Source of the DNA: Candidatus Omnitrophota bacterium | GTDB taxonomy: Bacteria > Omnitrophota > Gorgyraeia > Gygaellales > Profunditerraquicolaceae | Direction of reading: 5' to 3' | NCBI GenBank assembly: GCA_028716305.1 | Contig: JAQUQA010000004.1 | Location: 1 to 24,799, forward strand | Length of the DNA: 24,799 nucleotides | Shown here: piece after piece, positions 1-7,226 of the stretch | Layout of the letters: each line of letters starts with the position of its first letter | Numbering within the stretch: position 1 is the stretch's first letter | Program-made: the position numbers and the translations under genes | The notes under the pieces: generated by a model | What the model saw: the letters and a program-made list of their open reading frames with translations, nothing else | What the model was told of the DNA's origin: nothing | Databases searched by the model: none

Positions 1-557
1 CCCCGGGAAGTAATAATCGGAATACGCCTGCGGGTATAGCTGTTCAGTTCGAAATCACGGTAACGCGGGTAGGGAACGTCGTTTAATTCCTCAATTATTT
101 GCGGCTGATTTAAGAGCACCTGGCCGTTTTTACGGAAGAGCAGACCAGGTATATCGTTGAGCGGCCTCTGCCGGCAGAGCTTCACCAGGGAAATTTCCGA
201 TTCCATCATAAACCCGAAATCCGCCCCGGAATCGATCAGGGCCTGCTCTCTGACCGTAGAGACGTGCGGCCCGCCGATTGCCACCGGGATATTCGACTGC
301 TTAAGATACCTGACGATCTCATAGGCCAGGTTATGGTAATAAGACATCATCGTTACGCCGGCTAGGTCTGGTTTGAATTTATCAAGCGCCGCCTTTAGCT
401 TCCGGTAACCGTCACCTAAACGGAAATCCACCACCGCCGTTTCGATGCCCTGCCGGTTCAGGCTCTCGCAAAGATAACCTATCCCGGTATGCGGATGAGT
501 AGGCAATCCGTAACGGTTGGGAAACGGCGGAATACAAAAAAGGACGCGTTTATACAT
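1..557 (-). CDS. B12-binding radical SAM protein, N-terminal part (cut by window edge)
   Basis: Partial gene. The ATG is at 557-555 and 185 codons are visible before the window ends. The protein begins MYKRVLFCIPPFPNRYG and reads as a Rossmann-like cobalamin-binding domain: a hydrophobic first strand, a later strand with VAIGGPHVS around residues 94-102, and LLFRKNGQVLL further on. The last visible residues, IPIITSRG, are the usual lead-in to the CxxxCxxC iron-sulfur motif, so the radical SAM core should start just beyond the window. Members of this superfamily do methylations and other radical reactions; the substrate here is unknown. It follows the GT4 gene after only 2 nt, as the last visible member of the glycan operon, so a sugar- or lipid-modifying role is an inference from context. 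The family call is firm, the function is not. Confidence 0.85.
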   Translation of the reverse strand, partial: MYKRVLFCIPPFPNRYGLPTHPHTGIGYLCESLNRQGIETAVVDFRLGDGYRKLKAALDKFKPDLAGVTMMSYYHNLAYEIVRYLKQSNIPVAIGGPHVSTVREQALIDSGADFGFMMESEISLVKLCRQRPLNDIPGLLFRKNGQVLLNQPQIIEELNDVPYPRYRDFELNSYTRRRIPIITSR

Positions 558-559
558 TT

Positions 560-1675
560 TTATCTGCGTAAAACATTTTGATAGGCCTCTTGATAAAGCG
601 CGATTTGTCTTTCCCAGGAAAATTCCTCCGCACGCGCGGCGGCCTTAAGGGCAAACTTCTGCCTTAACTCCCGGTCGCCGGCAAGCAGGGCAATCTTTTG
701 CGCAAGATCAGGGGCATTTCCTTTTTCAAAAAATACCCCGCAGCCGTCTACCACCTCCGGGCAGGCGTCGACATTTGCCGCGATAATCGGCAACCCCGCG
801 GCCATCGCCTCTAAAAAGACAATCCCGAACCATTCTTCTTTACTGGGCAATAAAAACATGTCCGCGGCCGAATAATAAGCGGGCAACTCGCTGTCACTGA
901 CAAAACCCGCCTGATAAATCAAGTCCCCCAGATTATCTTCCCTGATTCGCAAGGCAAGCGCTTCTTTAAGGATCCCATCACCGGCAATAACAAACCTGAG
1001 ATTTCTTACCTTTTCCCGGAGGAGCCTGGCCGCTTCGATCAGCGTAAAAAGGTCCTTTCTCGGTTCCAGCCTGCAGACAGTTAAGACCAAGAGTTGATCC
1101 GGCAGAACAAACCTGCTTCTCATCCGTTCCCGGGCCTGACGGTCGCGGGCAAAGCGCTGCCGGTCAATCCCGATGTAGATTACCCGGGAATCAACGCCGT
1201 GTTTCTCCTGGTAGACGCCGGCTTCGAATTTGGAGATGGCGACCCGCTGATCGGCATATTTGGCAATTGCCGCCTCTTGCGGGGTGTATCCTTCCAGGAC
1301 AAAAATAAAAGGTGTCCCGCTAAAAAACCGAAAGAGCATCGCCACTAAACCCTCGGTTGTAAAATGCACCGAGATAACATCGAAACGCCGGCCGCGTAAA
1401 TGCAAAATAATGAGCCGGCAGAGCGATTTAACCATGAACAAGGCAGTATGGATATAAACGCGGAAGTCTTCATAAGAATGGTCGCTTTCCCGGAAGTTAC
1501 GGCTGACCCTGATGACCTCGATCTTTTCACCGGGATCCCGCAGCATCTTTCCTTCCCTGGTGAGAATGGTTACCTCATGCCCCATCCGGGAAAACCTGCC
1601 GGCCAATTCCAAAAGATGGGTCTCCGTTCCTCCGCCATGCACCCCTGTCCATCTGTGGAAAAAGAGGATCTTCAT
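560..1675 (-). CDS. Glycosyltransferase family 4 (GT-B fold)
   Basis: A 371-residue protein of normal GT4 length. The N-terminal domain opens with MKILFFHRW and a glycine-rich GVHGGGTETHLLELA segment (residues 11-25), typical of the acceptor-side domain. The C-terminal half carries VCRLEPRKDLFTLIEA, the donor-domain signature, and an EX7E motif in EWFGIVFLE near residues 281-289, which binds the nucleotide-sugar. These are retaining transferases that work on the cytoplasmic face of the membrane. The ATG overlaps the stop of the preceding GT2 gene by 4 nt (ATGA), implying translational coupling. The acceptor and donor cannot be told from sequence; GDP- or UDP-linked sugars are typical. The neighbouring gmd makes a GDP-6-deoxyhexose donor plausible but unproven. 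Confidence 0.9.
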   Translation of the reverse strand: MKILFFHRWTGVHGGGTETHLLELAGRFSRMGHEVTILTREGKMLRDPGEKIEVIRVSRNFRESDHSYEDFRVYIHTALFMVKSLCRLIILHLRGRRFDVISVHFTTEGLVAMLFRFFSGTPFIFVLEGYTPQEAAIAKYADQRVAISKFEAGVYQEKHGVDSRVIYIGIDRQRFARDRQARERMRSRFVLPDQLLVLTVCRLEPRKDLFTLIEAARLLREKVRNLRFVIAGDGILKEALALRIREDNLGDLIYQAGFVSDSELPAYYSAADMFLLPSKEEWFGIVFLEAMAAGLPIIAANVDACPEVVDGCGVFFEKGNAPDLAQKIALLAGDRELRQKFALKAAARAEEFSWERQIALYQEAYQNVLRR

Positions 1676-2631
1676 TGGTTTTTATCAAGGCCTTTCCTGA
1701 AAAGATAATCCAGGATCCCCCGGAAGAACCCGTAAATACCCGCAAGCTGCCTTGGATTACGCGTCTCTACGGTTTTATAAACCCAGTAAAGGTTTAAAGT
1801 GGTTATGTTGATCATCGCCGCGAGCACCCCCTTTACACTCCCCGGCCTGATATTCTTGAGATAAAAAAAAGCGGTATCCCTGCCGATAAAAAAAGGGTAA
1901 CGCGAAGGACCCAGGCGGTTATAGTGCACCCCGCGCATCTGCGGGTTATAGATGATCTTGTAACCGTTTTTTTTCAGGCGCACAAAAAGGTCGCCATCGG
2001 CATGATTAAAGATAAAATTCTCGTCAAAACCATTTACCTTGAGCAGCGCCGAACGCCTGATCAACATGCAGCTGGTAGTTGCCAGGTCCACTTCCAGCTC
2101 CCGGGCAGAAGTCGGCTCGAATCCCTGCCCCAGGCTGTAGGCCCCGCTTGCAAAAAGACGCCCCGGGGCAAAAGGCCTGCCCTCCATAACGAAATTTTCA
2201 TAAAACCCGACCAGGAGGCGCAAAACCGCATTTTTCTGCGCCGCATCATGCAAAACATGCATCTCTCCGGTGTAATTAGAGGCCGAGATAAACGGGCCGG
2301 TAACCACCGCCGCTTCAGGATGCCTCTTAAAACTTTCCATACCAAAAAAGAGCCATTGCGGGTCCACTTCCGCGTCATCCGCCAGATAAGCGATATATTC
2401 ACAGGGGGAATTTTTCCAACCCAGATTAAACAGGTAAGATAAGCGTTTGGTCTGATCATTGATCGCGGTAATTTTACGCTCCGTGAGTATCTGCCTGGTG
2501 GGCAAATCAGCAGAATTATTAACCGCCATTATCTTATAGTGGGAATACGTTTGCCTTAAGAGAGAATCCAGGCAGCGCTTAAGATCATCGGGGCGATTGC
2601 AGGTATATACGAGCACGCAGACTTCATTCAT
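1672..2631 (-). CDS. Glycosyltransferase family 2, rhamnosyltransferase-like
   Basis: A 319-residue GT-A enzyme. The first strand is CVLVYTCNRPDDLKRCLDSLLRQTY (residues 5-29). An acidic YLADDAEVDPQWLF segment near residues 82-95 serves as the metal and nucleotide-sugar site. A later NHADGDLFVRLKKNGYKI stretch stands where family 2 enzymes carry the ED/GxDxD catalytic acidic motif. The C-terminus is hydrophobic and basic, suggesting membrane association. It overlaps the preceding GT2 by 8 nt and the following GT4 by 4 nt, so it belongs to the glycan operon. Rhamnosyl- or fucosyl-transferase activity would fit gmd in the same operon, but donor and acceptor are not readable from the sequence. 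Confidence 0.87.
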   Translation of the reverse strand: MNEVCVLVYTCNRPDDLKRCLDSLLRQTYSHYKIMAVNNSADLPTRQILTERKITAINDQTKRLSYLFNLGWKNSPCEYIAYLADDAEVDPQWLFFGMESFKRHPEAAVVTGPFISASNYTGEMHVLHDAAQKNAVLRLLVGFYENFVMEGRPFAPGRLFASGAYSLGQGFEPTSARELEVDLATTSCMLIRRSALLKVNGFDENFIFNHADGDLFVRLKKNGYKIIYNPQMRGVHYNRLGPSRYPFFIGRDTAFFYLKNIRPGSVKGVLAAMINITTLNLYWVYKTVETRNPRQLAGIYGFFRGILDYLFRKGLDKNQ

Positions 2632-3454
2632 CTTTTCTTTCTTTAACCAGGTAGCAAAGCGCGCCCCATGCCGCGGCCGATGCCTTAACCAGATAAACGT
2701 AGAACAGGCCGGCGAACAAAATAGGATTTTTCAACGCCCGGTAATGAAAGTACGTCCTGCGCGGCAGGCTGTGATGCACGGCAAGCCGGCGGTTAAACTT
2801 ATAAGCGGGGATGTAATAGTAACCGTAACGGAAAAACTTGCGCGCTACTTCCCTGATCGTGGTAGTCTCATGATGCCAGATATAGGCATCGACGAATTTG
2901 ATCTTCGCGCCCATTTCAACGATCTTCTGATGGATAATCGTATGTTCGAAGGTGATCGGAGGGTTCTTTTCAAACTCCACCCGCTTAAAAAAAGACGCGC
3001 GGAAAAACCTGGGGATCGCCGTTCCCTTTATCGGGTCATCGTCTTGCAGCGAATGGAATATATCTTTATCATAGGCAATTACCCGCTCAACAAAGGTATT
3101 TTTGGTAATCAAGGACTTTTCGAAAAGCGTCACCCCGTCGAATCCTTCTTCCTCGCAGGCCTTAACACAGCGCTCCACCACATCCGGTTCCAGGATCTGG
3201 TCGGAGTCGAGGATAAATATATATTCCCCTTTACTGGCATCGGCCCCCGCCTTACGCGCGGTGGCCAAAGTAGGCGCAAAAACTATTTTTGCCCCGAATT
3301 TTTTGGCGATTTCCAAGGTGCGGTCCCTGCTTTGGGAATCCATGATCACGATCTCGATATTCTTGTAACTCTGCTCCTTGACCGAGCGCAGGCATTTTTC
3401 CAGCGTCTTTTCCGAATTGTAAGTCGCGGTATTTACCGAAACCAGCGGCGTCAT
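2624..3454 (-). CDS. Glycosyltransferase family 2
   Basis: A 276-residue GT-A protein. The N-terminus has SVNTATYNSEKTLEKCLRSV and IVIMDSQSRDRTLEIA, the family 2 nucleotide-binding pattern. A DxD-type motif, LDSDQILEPD, sits near residues 82-91. The downstream half (PRFFRASFFKRV, then IWHHETTTIREVARKFFRYGYYY) resembles polysaccharide GT2 enzymes whose histidine and arginine residues shape the acceptor site. A hydrophobic stretch at about residues 245-268 (ILFAGLFYVYLVKASAAAWGAL) may anchor it to the membrane. Its ATG overlaps the gmd stop by 4 nt (ATGA). It is probably one of the successive sugar-adding enzymes of the surface glycan. Substrate is unknown. Confidence 0.87.
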   Translation of the reverse strand: MTPLVSVNTATYNSEKTLEKCLRSVKEQSYKNIEIVIMDSQSRDRTLEIAKKFGAKIVFAPTLATARKAGADASKGEYIFILDSDQILEPDVVERCVKACEEEGFDGVTLFEKSLITKNTFVERVIAYDKDIFHSLQDDDPIKGTAIPRFFRASFFKRVEFEKNPPITFEHTIIHQKIVEMGAKIKFVDAYIWHHETTTIREVARKFFRYGYYYIPAYKFNRRLAVHHSLPRRTYFHYRALKNPILFAGLFYVYLVKASAAAWGALCYLVKERKDE

Positions 3455-4437
3455 TTTCTTCTGTCCTTTATGCGCTTGATGTCGGAATCCACCATCATCC
3501 GAACCAGGTCCCTAAAACCTACCTTGGGCTTCCATCCCAGCTTCTTTCTGGCCTTGGAGTAATCACCCATCAAAAGGTGCACTTCCGCGGGGCGGTAAAA
3601 GGCCTTGTCAACGACAACGTGTTTCTTCCAGTCGAGCCCGGCAAAACCAAAGGCCAGCTCCACGAATTCCCTGACCGAATGGGTTTCTCCTGTGGCGATC
3701 ACATAATCATCTGGTTTGTCCTGTTGCAGCATCATCCACATTGCCTCGACATAGTCTCCGGCAAAACCCCAGTCCCGCTTTGCCTCCAGATTTCCCAAAT
3801 GCAGCTTCTTGGTCAGGCCCATTTTGATCTCGGCCGCGGCATAAGATATCTTGCGGGTCACGAATTCAAACCCCCGGCGCGGGCTTTCATGGTTAAAACA
3901 AATACCGTTGCAGGCAAACATCCCATAGGCCTCGCGATAATTCCTGGTCAGGTCAAACCCGGCGACCTTAGAGATCCCGTATGGAGAACGCGGATGAAAA
4001 GGCGTAAACTCGTTTTGAGGTGTTTCTTTGGCGTTCCCGAACATCTCGCTGGACGCCGCGAAATATACCCGGCATTGCGGGACTTTTTCCTTTAACGCCG
4101 ACAGCACATAATGCGTGCCGTTGATATTGGTATTGATCGTGGAAAATTCATCCTCGAAGGAATAACTGACGAAGCTCTGGGCGGCCAGATGGTAACATTC
4201 CTGCGGTTTTATTTTTTCGACAACATTGAAGATACTGGGATAACTTTCCAGCGAGGCCGGATAAATAGTGACGTCCTTGAGCAGGTGTTTTATCCTCCAG
4301 AGGTGATGTTCCGGATCTTCCAGGGCAACCCGCCTGACCATACCGTAAACATCGTATCCTTTTTTCAAAAGCAGCTCCGTCAGGTATGAACCATCCTGAC
4401 CATCGATACCGGTGACAAAAACCTTTCTTTTTTTCAT
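3451..4437 (-). CDS. gmd: GDP-mannose 4,6-dehydratase
   Basis: Extended short-chain dehydrogenase/reductase of 328 residues that converts GDP-D-mannose to GDP-4-keto-6-deoxy-D-mannose, the precursor of GDP-fucose, GDP-rhamnose and GDP-perosamine. The NADP-binding motif is GIDGQDGSYLTELLLKKGY (residues 10-28). The active site is seen as ASSEMFG (S129, S130, E131) and YGISKVAG (Y153, K157). NHESPRRG and KRDWGFAGDYVEAMW are very characteristic of Gmd. The length is on the short side (the E. coli enzyme has about 373 residues), as in many environmental homologues. No GDP-fucose synthase or reductase is visible here, so the final sugar is unknown. It lies mid-operon, overlapping the SemiSWEET gene by 4 nt and the next GT2 by 4 nt. 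Confidence 0.93.
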   Translation of the reverse strand: MKKRKVFVTGIDGQDGSYLTELLLKKGYDVYGMVRRVALEDPEHHLWRIKHLLKDVTIYPASLESYPSIFNVVEKIKPQECYHLAAQSFVSYSFEDEFSTINTNINGTHYVLSALKEKVPQCRVYFAASSEMFGNAKETPQNEFTPFHPRSPYGISKVAGFDLTRNYREAYGMFACNGICFNHESPRRGFEFVTRKISYAAAEIKMGLTKKLHLGNLEAKRDWGFAGDYVEAMWMMLQQDKPDDYVIATGETHSVREFVELAFGFAGLDWKKHVVVDKAFYRPAEVHLLMGDYSKARKKLGWKPKVGFRDLVRMMVDSDIKRIKDRRK

Positions 4438-4697
4438 TTTTTTCTCCTTCCGTAAAAATAATAAAGTACCAGCAGAAATAGCAGGCTGGTCAATGTTACG
4501 CCGTTTGCCAGGATGATAATCAGGTCATCCAGGTATACCCCGTAGGCCATCCAAAGTAACACCCCTAAGGAAAATTGAAAGAGCATCACTACGCTTACGT
4601 CGTGCGCGGACTTGTTGCGTATTACCTTCACGATCTGCGGGATAAAGGAAAAGGCGGTCAGGCTCGCCGCGGCAATTCCGATCATTCTCCAATGCAT
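4434..4697 (-). CDS. SemiSWEET / PQ-loop small membrane transporter
   Basis: An 87-residue protein with three predicted membrane helices: roughly residues 5-23, 37-56 and 62-82. The first helix carries the PQ-loop motif in FSFIPQIVKVIRNKSA (P20, Q21), the signature of the SemiSWEET/MtN3 family, which forms dimeric sugar uniporters. The length equals that of characterised SemiSWEETs. It is coupled to gmd by a 4-nt ATGA overlap and follows the beta-repeat gene after 3 nt. The family call is strong. What it moves is unknown. A place inside a glycan-building operon is noteworthy because SemiSWEETs carry free sugars rather than lipid-linked or nucleotide-linked ones. Confidence 0.88.
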   Translation of the reverse strand: MHWRMIGIAAASLTAFSFIPQIVKVIRNKSAHDVSVVMLFQFSLGVLLWMAYGVYLDDLIIILANGVTLTSLLFLLVLYYFYGRRKK

Positions 4698-4700
4698 AGT

Positions 4701-5723
4701 TTAAAAAGGCAGGCGGATCCCCGTCTTCAAAGAGAGACCCTTCTGCTCTTTCTCCATGCGCAAGAATATCTCTGCGCCGTATTTTTTCAGCAATTTCCTG
4801 GTAACCGCCAAGACTATCCCCAGCGGGCGGCCGCTTTTATTTTTTAAAACCAGGCTCAACTCATCCTGCCGGCTTAAACCCAGATCGCACTGAAACTCCT
4901 GCTCTACGATCCGGCCCGCGCCATAATCCATAACAAAGGAAACTCCGCCTTTTTTAGAAAACTTCCAGGCACCGTAAAGCGAAATCGTTTTTACCCCTGG
5001 ACGCCCCCGGCTGCTCAAGCCGGCACCCAGCCTATACTTGATCCTGCCTTCCTGGGGATAAAGGTTCGGGCTCTCGGCCTGCACCCGGAAATCAAAAGCC
5101 GACTGTTTTCCTCGTTCCAGAATATAAGTCAGCCTGTTTCTTTCGTTGACCTGCCAATAACCGGCAAATTTAACTTTCTGGCTTGACTTGTTCCTTCTTT
5201 TCAAAAAAACCTTTTCATAGGTATAAACCAGTTGGCGGCGGTTATCAAAGCCCCATCCCCCTTCCAGAGTGATTCTTTCCGGGTTCAGGCCTCTCTTAAC
5301 CGCAAAAATCAGGCTACCTCCATCGCCGAGTGACCACTCTCCAGTGAGCTTTATTATCCGGGCGTGCAGCAGGCCATCCTGGTCATAAGAATCCACCTCA
5401 AAAACAAGCGCATCATCACCCGTATCAAGCAAGCGGCCCCGCAGCACCAAGGACCCCGCTTCTCCCGCAGGCTCTGTCCGGGCAACCTTCAGCTCTAGAT
5501 CATGGTTACTGTTTATTCTCCAGGAACCGGTAAAAAGCAGACGCTTGCCCAGCCCAAATTCCCTTTTCCAGCGTGAGACAGGCTGATTAATATGAAAGAT
5601 CAGGTTGTTACGGCTATCTACCGAAAAATTTCCCGGGATGAGTGCTTTATTCCCCGCGCGCCTGACTATCAGCCGGTTATTGCCGTCCAGGGAAAATCTT
5701 GCCTGTTTATCCTGAGCTGTCAT
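4701..5723 (-). CDS. Unrecognised beta-rich repeat protein
   Basis: I do not recognise this 340-residue protein. It is built from about nine degenerate units of some 20-40 residues. Each has the pattern hydrophobic-x-G-x-W or similar, then a polar turn rich in N, D, G, S or R, then a strand such as LIFHIN, LELKVAR, LIFAVKRG, LVYTYEKV, LTYILERG, VSFVMDYG or LSLVLKNK. Examples start at FTGSWRINSNHDLEL, LTGEWSLGDGGSLIF, LEGGWGFDNRRQLVY and FAGYWQVNERNRLTY. This suggests stacked beta-hairpins or a beta-barrel-like sheet. No signal peptide or membrane helix is visible, so a cytoplasmic place is the simplest reading. It sits 12 nt after the radical SAM gene with an AGGAG box 4 nt before the ATG. 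The coding call is firm because spacing and direction fit the operon; function is unknown. Confidence 0.8.
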   Translation of the reverse strand: MTAQDKQARFSLDGNNRLIVRRAGNKALIPGNFSVDSRNNLIFHINQPVSRWKREFGLGKRLLFTGSWRINSNHDLELKVARTEPAGEAGSLVLRGRLLDTGDDALVFEVDSYDQDGLLHARIIKLTGEWSLGDGGSLIFAVKRGLNPERITLEGGWGFDNRRQLVYTYEKVFLKRRNKSSQKVKFAGYWQVNERNRLTYILERGKQSAFDFRVQAESPNLYPQEGRIKYRLGAGLSSRGRPGVKTISLYGAWKFSKKGGVSFVMDYGAGRIVEQEFQCDLGLSRQDELSLVLKNKSGRPLGIVLAVTRKLLKKYGAEIFLRMEKEQKGLSLKTGIRLPF

Positions 5724-5735
5724 GAGGCTCCTTAT

Positions 5736-7226
5736 TTAACGCCCCGCAGAGGACTGTTTCCTAAAATCAAAAAGGTGGCCGAAGACTTTTTCGCCTGCCC
5801 TGAATAGATATTTCAGATCATCCGTATCCCTGACCGAGAATATTTTTCGCAAGAGAAATTCCGGCTCAAAAGACACCCGGTACATCCCCTGAACCAGCTC
5901 CATCAGTTCCCGTTCGGGTATAGGCGAATCCAGGACCGGCTGTTTCATGTCAAAATCTTCCCATTTCGTGGTCTTGAGCCAGCGGTTCTTTTGCGCTTCT
6001 TTAAAAAGAGGCGACCCCGGATAAGGCACCACCATAGTCGCTTGCATGGTATAGGCGTAACCTTTTTTAAGCAGCCACTTCCCCAGCTCCAGGGTCTTTA
6101 ACGCCTGAGGTTTCGTTTCCCAGGGGTAACCGAACATAATCGTAATGTGCGGGAAAAGGCCCGCCTTACTCGCCAGGCGGCAGTCTTCGATTATCTTCTC
6201 CGCGTCCAGCCCCTTGTTTATTCTCTGTAAAGTGGCCTGATTCGCCGATTCCAGCCCGAAAAGCAGCAACCGGAAATTAGCTTTTTTCATCAGCGCGAAA
6301 TCCGATTCACTCAAGGCCCCGAAACGCATATTGCAGTCAAAATAGATTTTTTTGTGATAACCGCGGCGGACCATCTGCCGGCAAAAATCAGCCAGCCATT
6401 CCCCTTTCGGAAAACAACCCGAATCGTCCATGATCTCCCTGACCCGCTGCTCTTCTATTAATCGGCCGATCTCATCGCAGACATTGTTTACGCTGCGCGA
6501 ACGAAAACTTGGATAAAGCGTGGGCCAGGAACAAAATGAGCAAGCATGATACCAGCAATCCCTGGCGGACATAATATAAGTCCCCGGTGTCCTTTTGTAA
6601 TTTCCGTTTTTATAAGCGTAGAGTTGCCATTTTGTCAGCTTGCGGTCAATGAACGGTGTCGCGTCTAAATTATGATCAAGCTTAAACTGGCCCGTATTTT
6701 TAACTTGACCGTCCTGCCGATAATATATTCCCTCTTCCAGCCTTGCCCCTTGCCCCTTGCCCCTTGCCCCTTGGAGGTAATCACATAAATTCAGCAACAG
6801 CCAATCATAATCCCCGCCCGTAAGCACATAGTCTACCGTTGAATTCTCAAACGACTCCTCAGGCAGGGCCGTAACATGGTCGCCGAAAAGCACAGTTCGT
6901 AGCCGATAGTCCGTAGTTGATAGCCGACCAAGTTCATTAATAATTTTCCAGTGCTGTTTAATCACCGGGGTCTTGGTCTCAAAGGCAATGAGATCCGGCC
7001 GCAGGGAACGGATAAAGTCGAAAAACCTGTCCAAGGGGATATTTTCGGCAATACAATCCAGCCAGGTCACCTCAAAACCGTTCTTTTTTAAAAGTGTTGC
7101 CGCCTGGGCGGGGACCACCGGATAGATATAAGTCGGCTCCTTAAAATACTGGAACTGCCTGTTTTGCCCCAGGGTAGGATACCCTTTATGGCTGGTCAAA
7201 GGCGGGTAACAGATAACGATCTTCAT
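5736..7226 (-). CDS. B12-binding domain radical SAM enzyme
   Basis: A 496-residue protein. Residues 1 to about 150 form a cobalamin-binding-like domain starting MKIVICYPPLTSHKGYP and including VLFGDHVTALPEESF. The radical SAM core follows, with the cluster motif CWYHACSFCSWP (C224, C229, C232; spacing CX4CX2C, not the usual CX3CX2C). Later ILFGLES-like and ITIMFGYPWETKPQALKTL segments match the SAM-binding region. The C-terminal MKQPVLDSPIPERELMELVQGMYR is typical of the group. Two tandem heptanucleotide tracts are built into the frame, encoding residues of about 100-111 and 152-162, both in probable loops. The ATG overlaps the upstream GT2 stop by 4 nt. The substrate is unknown; glycan or lipid modification is an inference from context. 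Confidence 0.9.
   Translation of the reverse strand: MKIVICYPPLTSHKGYPTLGQNRQFQYFKEPTYIYPVVPAQAATLLKKNGFEVTWLDCIAENIPLDRFFDFIRSLRPDLIAFETKTPVIKQHWKIINELGRLSTTDYRLRTVLFGDHVTALPEESFENSTVDYVLTGGDYDWLLLNLCDYLQGARGKGQGARLEEGIYYRQDGQVKNTGQFKLDHNLDATPFIDRKLTKWQLYAYKNGNYKRTPGTYIMSARDCWYHACSFCSWPTLYPSFRSRSVNNVCDEIGRLIEEQRVREIMDDSGCFPKGEWLADFCRQMVRRGYHKKIYFDCNMRFGALSESDFALMKKANFRLLLFGLESANQATLQRINKGLDAEKIIEDCRLASKAGLFPHITIMFGYPWETKPQALKTLELGKWLLKKGYAYTMQATMVVPYPGSPLFKEAQKNRWLKTTKWEDFDMKQPVLDSPIPERELMELVQGMYRVSFEPEFLLRKIFSVRDTDDLKYLFRAGEKVFGHLFDFRKQSSAGR
6741..6773. repeat. Heptanucleotide tandem repeat (unit CCCCTTG)
   Basis: Four complete units of CCCCTTG (6746-6773) follow a partial unit CCTTG (6741-6745). 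The copies are identical. On the coding minus strand the unit is CAAGGGG. Because 7 is not a multiple of 3, the tract cycles through three frames and encodes G, A, R, K and Q residues with a 7-residue super-period. It lies inside the radical SAM gene and does not break the frame. Confidence 0.9.
6894..6928. repeat. Degenerate heptanucleotide tandem repeat (AGYYSRT-like)
   Basis: Five adjacent 7-mers read AGTTCGT, AGCCGAT, AGTCCGT, AGTTGAT and AGCCGAC on the plus strand. All start with AG and have pyrimidines at positions 3 and 4. On the coding strand the tract encodes LSTTDYRLRT, which replaces the loop before the VLFGDHVTA strand of the cobalamin-binding domain. It has the same period as the tract 120 nt away but a different unit. 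Confidence 0.75.

Noticed and set aside
4701..5723. The beta-repeat protein as an outer-membrane barrel
   Set aside because: No signal peptide and no terminal aromatic strand signal were convincing; the hairpins are short and strongly charged.
6741..6928. The two 7-mer arrays as a CRISPR array
   Set aside because: The units are 7 nt long without spacers and lie within a coding frame.
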